NCBI GenBank assembly: GCA_019677205.1 | Contig: JAAMXY010000336.1 | Coordinates: 26,964-43,960, forward strand | Origin: Pinguiococcus pyrenoidosus | Taxonomy: Eukaryota; Sar; Pinguiophyceae; Pinguiochrysidales; Pinguiochrysidaceae | Direction of reading: 5' to 3' | DNA length: 16,997 nucleotides | Shown: positions 1-9,700 of the stretch, in pieces | Layout of the letters: each line of letters opens with the position of its first letter | How positions within the stretch are numbered: the stretch's first letter is position 1 | Program-made: the position numbers and the translations under genes | Notes under the pieces: generated by a model | The model's database searches: none | What the model was told of the DNA's origin: nothing | What the model saw: the letters and a program-made list of their open reading frames with translations, nothing else

Positions 1-2
1 GC

Positions 3-992
3 GCCGAGCGGGAGGCGTTTCGACGGCTTCCGATGCCCAGGGCCAAGCAAGGCAGCCTTGCAAGCCGCGTTGCCGTCGAGTGGGCTCTCGACGCCAACGA
101 CGCCAATCCTCTCCAGAGTCGCAGCTGCTGCAGCGCGGTCTTCGCCAAGGTGTACCGGTACCTCTGCTCTGACGAGTTCTCCAGCAAGTGCCGCCGCTGC
201 GACGTTGCGGGCATCTCCGGCGATGTGCTCAACGAGCTCTGCATCGCCTTTGCAATCAAGGAGCTCGGGCCCCTGGCGCGAGGGCTGTTGGAGCGGCTTC
301 GCGAGAAGTTTGGGCTCTTTATGGAGCAGGTCGGGGGCCAGGCGTGTGGGCTCGGAGCGCGCTCTGCGGCCCCTGTGATCGCCCTCTTCCTTGTCATGGT
401 GCTGACGACGCCCGTGGAAAGCTCGTGGGAGGCCCTCGCGCCCACGCTACTCTTTGGGTGCCTCAAGACGGGCATCTGCTTGCTGACCAGCGTCTGGTGG
501 AGCGTCCCGCTCATCATGTTTGTGGACTCCTGCGCAGAGCAGTATTCCTGGCTGCGGGCGTACGACCACAGCGTGCCCAGTGCTGCTGCCCATGCCGTCC
601 GCGGTGCGCTGCTCAACTGGACGCCGGTGCGCTGGATCGTGGACGCGTATGGGAGCATGTTCTCGCACGAGACGGCGCCAAGGGTGATCTCAGAGGATAT
701 GCTGCATCCGGACGATTTCGTCCACGAATCCTTCCAAGACGTGGTTGGATACCTCAGCGCCGTAGAAGACCCGGTCTTCCTGCACGGCTTCCAGTTCTCC
801 CGAAGCACCGTGGACGCGTTGTTCGAGCGAGGATACACGGAGCACCCGTTCACGCGGCGCGGAATCCTGCGCGCCCATGTGCAGGAGCCTCCTCCGGAAT
901 GGACACAGCTCTATCTGAAGTACATGCATCTCCGCCACAGCCTGATCCAGCTGTCTCTGCCTGCGGCGGCAGAACAGGCAAGGCTTTCGTAG
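3..992 (+). CDS. 3' part of an unrecognised membrane protein gene
   Basis: The reading frame is open from the left edge to a TAG ending at 992. The first ATG is at 33 (319 codons from there), but its context is weak and no stop lies between it and the edge, so the true start is probably upstream or in an earlier exon. Counting from the ATG at 33, residues about 113-127 and 136-164 are strongly hydrophobic and look like two membrane segments. They are preceded by a Cys-rich stretch (residues 32-70, including CRRC) and a basic amphipathic helix (82-96). The C-terminal 150 residues are soluble-looking and rich in aromatic residues. I do not recognise a family and assign no function. High third-position GC and 330 open codons support a real gene. 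The next gene on the same strand starts about 960 bp downstream. Confidence 0.6.
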   Translation, partial: AEREAFRRLPMPRAKQGSLASRVAVEWALDANDANPLQSRSCCSAVFAKVYRYLCSDEFSSKCRRCDVAGISGDVLNELCIAFAIKELGPLARGLLERLREKFGLFMEQVGGQACGLGARSAAPVIALFLVMVLTTPVESSWEALAPTLLFGCLKTGICLLTSVWWSVPLIMFVDSCAEQYSWLRAYDHSVPSAAAHAVRGALLNWTPVRWIVDAYGSMFSHETAPRVISEDMLHPDDFVHESFQDVVGYLSAVEDPVFLHGFQFSRSTVDALFERGYTEHPFTRRGILRAHVQEPPPEWTQLYLKYMHLRHSLIQLSLPAAAEQARLS

Positions 993-1956
993 CAGTCGTC
1001 GCTGCTCATTTCGCTCGCGTAGCAGCATGGAGTGTAGTGTATCAAAGTTCGTAGGAGCACATGGGAGACATCCAACAGATAGGTTCTTCTTTGGATGCGT
1101 AGCAACGTCTGCACTGGTTCCGCTCTCGTTCCGTCTTCAACGCTCTCGTTCCCTTGCCAACACCTGCCTGCCAAGTGAGACGGAGAAGATACGCAAAAAC
1201 TTGGCTATGAAGCGGCTGAATAATCAAAATTTTTGTATTCAGGAGTTTCAATCATGATCTGCATTATACATTTGTGAGAACGGACAGATATCATTCAAGA
1301 GTACAGTAGTACCTCATTCTGAACCAATCGAGGGTAGCAGAATTCCGAGCAAGCCAATGGCATGCCCGCTCCGCGGTCGAAGGAAAGGGCAAACCAGCTT
1401 CGAACACGTTCGTAGCCCGGCTTCCGCGCCCCTCATCTCCACACTGATTGGCCCACGACGATCCCAACTGTTCCAGAATGAAAAGGGTGTAACTACATAC
1501 TAAATATAATATTAAAATATTAATATAATGTTTTTGAGGTTCAAATTTATAAGGATATTTGATATATTAAAATAATTTCTAATGATAATAGTTACACCCT
1601 CTCGCTCACGTTTGTCGATGCACGCCAGCAGCTGCTGCCGTCGACGCCGCTTGAGAAGGACAGCTGCTGGCGTTGCGCGCCTCCAGAGAGCAGCACTTGG
1701 CTGCCGGGCCTCAGGCAAGCTTCCAGGTGGGTGCCCATGGCTTCTGGGCGGGGCCAGGGCCCGCGCGGCCAACAGCAGCGTGACGTAGGCTCCGGACTGT
1801 TGACTTTCCGAGGAAGAAGCGACCGATTCGCAGGCGAAGACCCCGAGTTTTAGCACCGAAACAGCGCCACTTCCGTAGTTTTTGCAGCTGTGCAATGCTC
1901 ACGTAGCTGGGAGTGCAGGCAGACCCTCTAATACCCACCTTTCCAGCAGCTTGGAT
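993..1956. other. Intergenic region with no convincing gene
   Basis: This stretch separates the upstream membrane-protein gene from the TauE/SafE gene. The short open frames here lack family similarity and good starts. It holds CCAAT/ATTGG pentamers near 1323, 1353 and 1446, an AT-rich foldback element (listed separately), and a GC-rich segment from about 1600 that probably includes the promoter and 5' leader of the TauE/SafE gene. A TGACGTA motif (bZIP/CRE-like) occurs near 1780. A tiny upstream frame, ATG CTC ACG TAG at 1895-1906, would be an uORF if transcription starts upstream of it. Confidence 0.5.
1484..1600. repeat. AT-rich foldback element with 12-bp perfect terminal inverted repeats (MITE-like)
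   Basis: The left end AGGGTGTAACTA (1484-1495) is the exact reverse complement of the right end TAGTTACACCCT (1589-1600). The 93 bp between them are almost entirely A and T, in sharp contrast with the GC-rich flanks, and the inner arms are also partly complementary. Size, terminal inverted repeats and base composition resemble a small non-autonomous DNA transposon. I could not find a clear target-site duplication in the immediate flanks, so a simple hairpin-forming sequence is the alternative. Confidence 0.5.
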
Positions 1957-3861
1957 ATGGCCAAGATGGAGAGTCGGCCGCTGCTGGGGAGCTACAACTT
2001 CCGCCAGCCCGCCGACAGCAGTCCCCAGAGCTTCTGGCGCAAGTATGTGTGGGTTGGCCAGGACCGGGAGCCAGAGGTGCGTCATCTCGGGGCCAAAAGG
2101 CAGCTTCTTGGGGCAGAAAATGGTGGAAAGCTGGAGATTCTGCCACGTGATGGATACCTTTTCCGACGTTCAACCAATGAAAGGCAGCAGTTCGCGAGGC
2201 GGACGCCTCGCATGCTGTGGGGGCATGGTCCTGAGGCTTGAGGAGTATGGGAAGGGTGCAAGGAGAAGGCAGAAAACGGGCGGAAGATCACCCTTGGCTT
2301 GGCGAAAGCAGCTTTTTCTGACGATCGATGTTTTGGCTTTTTGCTTTTTTGCTCGTTTCCGCAGTATATTCCCGACGAAGCGTCGTTTTGGCACCGGTTT
2401 TTGCTCAAGCGGCGCAACCTCGTGGCGCTGCTGGTGCCCCTCGTCATCATGCAGGCCTGCTGGTGGAGCTACACCATTGCCACAGACTCCTTTTACATGT
2501 TCACGGAGCGATCTGGCGATAGCCACATCCCGCGGTGGTACCTCCCTCTCACCATGGTGGCCGGAGCGGCCATTGCGGGCGTCGCTGGCCAAGGAGGCAG
2601 CGTGATCGCCTTTCCCGTCATGACGCTGCTGTTCCATCTCCGGCCCCATGTGGCGCGGGACTTCAGCATGCTCATTCAGTCGGTGGGAGGAGCGGCCACC
2701 GTCACCGCCTTCCTCATCATGAAGGTGCGCATCGCCAAGCGCGCTGCCTTCTGGAGCTTCGTCGGTTCCGTGCCCGGCGTGATCCTTGGGATGGAGTATA
2801 TCGGGCCGTTCATCCACCCAGCGCTCGCCAAGATGGTCTTCGTGTCCATCCTGTGCGCCTTTGCCTTCGCGCTCTACACGCTGAACAACCAGCCGGACCG
2901 GAAGCTCTTCAGCATGGTGCCCAACTGGCACATGGGCGAACGCTTCGTGCACGTCGTGGGCGACTTCGGCTTCAAGGTGAACTGGAAGGCCGCGGCGATG
3001 GTGCTCTGTGGCTTCGTTGGCGGCATGAGCGCCTCCATCTCCGGCTCGGGGCCGGACTTGATCACGTTCGCGACCACGACGCTGCTCTTCGGCGTCAGCG
3101 AGAAGACCGCGTGCACGACGAGCATGCTCTGCATGGTCGCGACGAGCTGGGTCGGGGTTCTGTGGGAAGGCTTCCTGTCCAACGCCCTGGGCGTCCGACC
3201 CGGCGCCTCGCTGGCTCCTGAAGCGCTCGGATTCTGGTTCGTCGTCATTCCCGTTTCGGCCTTTGCGGGCCCGCTTGGCGGCTTTGTCGGGTCCAACATG
3301 CACCGCAGTGCGATTGCCAACATCGTCATCGCCATTGATTTGATCCAGTTCTTCACCGCGTGGATCACCATCCAGCCCTGGAGCGCGGCGACCACGTCGT
3401 TTCCCGGGGTGCTGTGCGCGACGTCGTTCGCCATCCTCGTGGGCGGCGGCACCTTCTGCTGGTGGCTGGCGAACTTTGGCCAGAGGCTTGCGTGCCAGGA
3501 GGCGCACAAGCTCCGGCAGGCGCAGCGCTTCGGCCTCCGGTGCCCCACGTACACGATGCTCGGCGGCATGCAGTCGAGTCCCTTTGCCATTCCTGTCAAG
3601 CCTGGCGCGCGCGTTGCGGATCGCTACGGGAGCACGCTTTCCTACAAGCGTGGCAGGATGAGCTCGGACGAGGCGCCCACGGCGTCGACGGCCTCCGATT
3701 CGGATCAAGAGGGAGCGGGAGACCGTCTGGAGGACCTTGAGAATAGCTTTCCGTCTGCAGACCGCCTGCAGGAGCTGGACCGCAGCTACCCCTCGACCGA
3801 CAGCTTGCCAAGCGCCAATCGCTTCGGCATTCCCACGGTGGACGAAGTGCTCGAGTTCTGA
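1957..3861 (+). CDS. TauE/SafE-family membrane transporter (putative anion/sulfite exporter), two exons
   Basis: Exon 1 is 1957-2076 and exon 2 is 2365-3861. The 288-nt intron begins GTGCGT, ends CCGCAG and is phase 0. The joined protein is 538 aa. Exon 1 gives a short cytosolic N-terminus. Exon 2 opens with YIPDEASFWHRFLLKRRN, a signature of eukaryotic TauE/SafE proteins. Two family repeats follow, with glycine-rich cores at about residues 107-145 (AGVAGQGGSVIAFPVMTLLF) and 256-296 (GFVGGMSASISGSGPDLITF). About eight hydrophobic segments end near residue 409. The hydrophilic Ser/Asp-rich tail (about 410-538) contains a 13-residue tandem repeat. Bacterial relatives export sulfite, sulfoacetate or other organic anions; the substrate of the eukaryotic branch is unknown to me. 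The start is the first ATG of the open frame, and a second in-frame ATG lies at 1966. Family assignment is firm; substrate is inference. Confidence 0.9.
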
Positions 3862-3985
3862 GATCCGTTCTTGAACAGATGGCCAGGCATGCTTGCTAGA
3901 ATGCAGCGTAGGCCAGAATCTCTTCCGAGGTCGGGAAGCACTCCAGATACCAGTGCTTGAGCGCCTCGGCATACATAAATGAGTA

Positions 3986-3991
3986 AATAAA
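3986..3991 (+). terminator. Candidate polyadenylation signal AATAAA
   Basis: AATAAA lies 125 nt after the TauE/SafE stop codon and is followed at once by TGTAAA, which resembles the TGTAA signal used by green algae. Position and orientation fit the 3' end of that transcript, but no cleavage site can be seen from sequence alone. Confidence 0.4.
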
Positions 3992-4318
3992 TGTAAACGG
4001 GTCAACGCGTTTCGAACAGTTCTTGGGAACGCCTGTGGCCATGGACGGACGCCACAAGTCTTGCGGGGGTTTGTTTTGTGTGTGTAAAAAGGTGTGGTTT
4101 TGGGTGCCGCGGGCAAGTGTAGTGTACGAACAAGGGAATGGAAGTTGAGCGAGAGCCGCTGCCTCTCTTTGGTTGCGTAGGTCAGTCCAGGAAGAAGCGC
4201 ATGAAGCATGTCCAGCAGTAAGTAAGCGCAGACGTTTATCGTGGACGACAAGAGAGCAGCCTTGTCGATGAACCCCTTCTTCTTCTTCTTTCTCTTTTTT
4301 TCTTCAATCTTTTCTCTT

Positions 4319-4340
4319 TCTCTCTCTCTCTCTCTCTCTC
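4319..4340. repeat. (TC)11 microsatellite
   Basis: An uninterrupted TC run about 300 bp upstream of the glycosyltransferase ATG, flanked by further T/C-only sequence. It may lie in the promoter or 5' UTR. Confidence 0.85.
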
Positions 4341-4642
4341 TTCTTCCCCTTCCTACCACCAACGCCCAGTAGTCACCACCACATGGGTAGAGCATGCGAA
4401 GTATTCTTCCCGAATCCATATGCACTGGAATCCATCTATGCATATGAGATGAAGAACCCCCTCCTATGATTTTCACACTGTTCTGATACATCACCACCAC
4501 TTCTTCTTCTTCTTCCGCATATTTGCTTCCTTTTGTGTCTCTTCCGGTTTCCGTTCCGTCTTCGTTTCCTCAGTCGAACCATAAAAACAAGAGGCGGCGC
4601 TCGGTTTCTCCCGGCGCCCGGGCGCGTTGCACGGCGCCAACG

Positions 4643-6314
<1,672 letters not shown>

Positions 6315-6708
6315 TCGTCATATACAGACACCGACTTGACGCGCCAGGGGAGGAAGACCCGTCTCAACCGACAACGTAAAGGAAAACCAAAAAGCAGGTG
6401 CTTGCTTCCAAGGCATCTCTTTGCCAACGGATGTCATTTTTTTTTGGGTAGTCAATTTCTACAGGCGCGCCCCTCGACGAAGAGGAAAGGCGATCTCTTC
6501 TGCCCTGGCACGAACCCCATCTGCTATTGTGCACAACAAAGAAGGGTCGGCACCACACGCGAGCGGTGCTGCAGCACAAAGCTGCAAACGCGCCAATCCG
6601 CTTCGCCAATCCGCTTCGCCAATGTGCTGCGCCAATGTGCTGCGCCAATCTGCCGCGCCAATGTGCCGCGCCAATGTGCCGCGCCAATCGATTCCAATTG
6701 TGTGGAAT
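6315..6708. other. Convergent 3' intergenic region
   Basis: This stretch lies between the stop codon of the glycosyltransferase (+) and that of the SNF2-RING gene (-), so it should hold both 3' UTRs. No AATAAA or gene was found. Its main feature is the 13-bp repeat array at 6591-6690, listed separately. Confidence 0.5.
6591..6690. repeat. 13-bp tandem repeat array with CGCCAAT core
   Basis: Seven complete 13-bp units start at 6591, 6604, 6617, 6630, 6643, 6656 and 6669, with a partial eighth at 6682. Each begins CGCCAAT and ends with a six-base variable part (CCGCTT, GTGCTG, CTGCCG or GTGCCG). Adjacent pairs of units share the same variable part, which suggests stepwise duplication. The core carries a CCAAT pentamer; on the minus strand most units read ATTGGCG(C/A), close to the plant E2F consensus WTTSSCSS. 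The array ends about 20 bp beyond the SNF2-RING stop codon. There are no spacers, so it is not a CRISPR array. Confidence 0.9.
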
Positions 6709-9700
6709 TCAATTGTCTTTCATACCAAATATGAATCGGAGCTCCCCTTTGGTCAGCGACTTCATGCCGCTATCCTCCGGATGCGGAAGAGCCGCGAACG
6801 CGGACGCTTCGTTGTCGTCTCCGCGGTGGTCGCCCTGAGCGCCGCGCGCCGTTCCGCGAGAGCGCCAGGCCAGCTGGCGCTCTTCGACGGAGCCACGGCA
6901 GTAGTAGCGCCGCACCTGCACGCGCTTCTTCACGCCGATGCGATGGCACCGGCTTATCGCCTGGAGCTCCTCTCCGCGGCTTCGGAGCGGCTCAAGCACG
7001 ATCACGTGGTGCGCGTTGGTGAGCGTGAGGCCCGCGGCAGCCGCGCCAGCGTGCAGAACAAAAACGGTGGTCGCGGGATCGTTGTAGAACTTGGCCACCG
7101 CATCCTCCTGGTTCTTCGCGGACTGGCCTTTGTAGATGAGCACGTGCCCAATGCCCTGATCCCGCAGAACCCGCTCGGCGTGGCCGATGGTCGCGCGATG
7201 CCGCGCAAAGACGACGGCCTTCGAGCCGTCGTTGATGCCCACCCAGCCGTTCAGATCCGCCAGCAGCCGCTGCATCTTCGCACCGACGGCGACTGACGAC
7301 GAGGTCGGCATGGCGGGCGCCGAGCCCGGCTCCAACGAGCCGCATGCATGCCGGAGATGCCCAAGGAAGGACGGCGGGAGCAGGGGCCAACGGGGCATTC
7401 GCCGCCATCTCTGCGGCGGACGTGGAGCGGCGGCAAAGTCTCGAGGCTCGGCGGCGCGACAGAACTCGGGATATCCGCCTTCCGGGTTGAAGCGCTGCAG
7501 CTCGTCGCGGTCCACCGGAGCCTCCAGCTCCATCTCTTGCTCCTCCTTGACAGGGTCCTTGGACACGACGACCTCAACCAGGTCACACCGCTTGATGCCC
7601 TGTCGACAGCAAGGACACGGCTGCTCGACAGCCATGAACGCCCGGAAGATGGAGAAGACGCTGCCGTCACCGCGCCCGGCTTGCCCAGAACCAGAACCGG
7701 CGGCCGCCGCGTCGCTCGAGTTCGCGAGGGCCTGCAGGGCGACGGCCGAGGGGCCTTCACCGTCCGGCACCACGTTGTCGAGCACGGCGTTGCCGTTGAG
7801 CCAGGTCAGGATGCACTCCTTGCAGAAGAGGTGTGCGCACGGTGTGAGGACGGGGCAGGACAGGACGCCGAGGCAAATGGGGCACGCCGTCTCCTCCGTA
7901 TGTCCATTCTCGATGTTGATGAGCGTCGTGATCCCCGACGTCTCGATGGACTCGCTGGAGAGGCCGGTGCTGTGGCAGAAGCGCAGCTTCTGGAGCAGCG
8001 GTACCAGCGCGGCAATCTCCGCACCGTAGCCATCGACCTTTGCGCTGTGCCCAGCGATGTGGCGCAGATGCCCCCGAGCGGATTCCGAGGCGGGCTGCTC
8101 CGCCTGGTTGATGCGAATCCAATCCTCGTTGCACCCGCGGAGCACATCCTTCATGGCTTTCCTTGCCTTCCCAAAGGCAACGCCCTCATCCTCGAGCTTG
8201 ACGCGCGAGTCGCGAAGTGACGCGAAAGCTGCTTCCGACGCCTGGACTTGAAGCTCCAGGAACTCGTCCGCTTTCGTCTTGCTGGACTGTGCGCGCCGCT
8301 TGCCTTCTCGGTAATGGTCCGACATCAGCTCGATCTCTTCGTAGACGCGTATCATCTCGACGCGTTCCCGCTCACTCGCGAGCGCCGTGTCGTGATACCG
8401 CATGCAGCTCAGCGGCTCGAACTCGCGATCGAGGCAGTGCGTGAACATGTAGCGGACCGAAGCGCGGACCCAGGTGTCCAGCTGCCGCTCCGAGATGCAC
8501 AGGCCACCCTCGCGTCGCACAATCTCCAGCGCAACGTTCTTGCGCACGCGCCAGCCCCTCCGCAGGAAGCCCTTTCGCGCCGCACCATCCGGTCTACTGC
8601 TCTTGGACTCGGCGACGCCTTCCGCGTCCTTGGCGTTTGAAAGCAAGGCAGCTCGCACGGCCCAGAGCCACCTGAAGTCCGCATTCGGCTTGGGCCCATC
8701 CATGCGAAGACCGCCTTCGATCACGTCGCCGTCGTCCAGCCGATCGGCGGCGGCAGCGGAGGGGTCAACCTCTCGTCCCGTCGTGATCAGCTCCAGCGCT
8801 CGCTTCCATCGATGCCGAGCGCGACTGCTGACAGACGCCTGCATCTCGCTCTGCAGCGACGTGATCTTCTCCTCTACCTTCTCGATCCGCTCCTTGACGT
8901 CGCCAATGATTCCGTAGTTCCGGCTCCTGGCGTGCACGCGATTCACGTTGTCGCTGTGCCGCTGGAAATCGCCGAAGCGCCGCTGGTGCCTGCTCGACTC
9001 GCTCACGTAGACATCGTTCCCCGTGATGTGCTTGGTCGCCTGCTGCGGTGTCATGCGCCGAAGCGTCATCCCACCGCTCAGCTGCACACCCTCCTCGGGA
9101 TCGAACGACAGCGATCCCAAGTCCGCCTGCTCTCCGTGGCCTCTGCGCCGGCTCCCCTGCGCGAAGCTGTCGATCGGGCCGGTGGACTCACGCGTCGCCG
9201 CGCTGAACTCCGCCCGCTGAAGCTCATGGAGATCCACCAACGCGGATCGGCAGCCCGCGCCACCGGCCACCAGGTAGGGGGACGACGCCGCGTAGCTGCA
9301 GAGGCGCAAGGCCATCTCGGCGGTGCCCCGGAAGCGATTGTTCCGCTGGAGAGCCAGGTTCTGCAGCTCGTCTTCATTGCGGTGCAGGGATGTGACGGAG
9401 AGCGCCTCGACGTAGTCGTAGATCGCCTGCTCAGACGGCGTCAGGGTCACGCCGACCTCTTCTTCCTCCAGCCCGGGAAGCTTGAGGATGGATTCCCCCG
9501 TGTTGAGGTAGTACTGGCTCTTGGAGTGGCGCATCATGATGGCCTTCATCAAGCGCTCGAGCTTGCGAACGCAGTTGGGGTCGCGGCGCCGCCACGGGTT
9601 CGCGATGCACACGTTCCAGAAGCCGTCTTCATGCTTCGCACTGAAGGGACTGATCCGAAGGAAGCTCAGCTCTCCGCGGATGTCGGCCACGCCGGTGAAC

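Larger units (their letters stand above)
3862..4642. other. Intergenic region with pyrimidine-rich microsatellites
   Basis: This region contains the TauE/SafE 3' UTR and the upstream region of the glycosyltransferase gene. It has no supported gene. The + strand turns strongly pyrimidine-rich from about 4270, with (TTC)4 at 4277-4288, (TC)11 at 4319-4340 and (TTC)5 at 4501-4515. Long antisense open frames here are low-complexity Arg/Glu translations of these repeats. Confidence 0.55.

Noticed and set aside
1340-1440. Possible tRNA (TTCGAA-like loop sequences)
   Set aside because: No acceptor, D or anticodon stems could be matched around the TTCGAA; no tRNA was found elsewhere in the window.
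2170-4500. A 776-codon open frame on the minus strand opposite the TauE/SafE gene
   Set aside because: It mirrors a GC-rich coding exon, crosses the TC repeats as Arg/Glu runs, and shows no family similarity, whereas the + strand encodes a clear TauE/SafE protein.
6459-6712. Short minus-strand frames reading repeated IGAAHWR-like peptides
   Set aside because: A 13-bp unit is not a multiple of three, so every frame gives pseudo-repeated peptides; there is no conserved start and the region is 3' to two genes.
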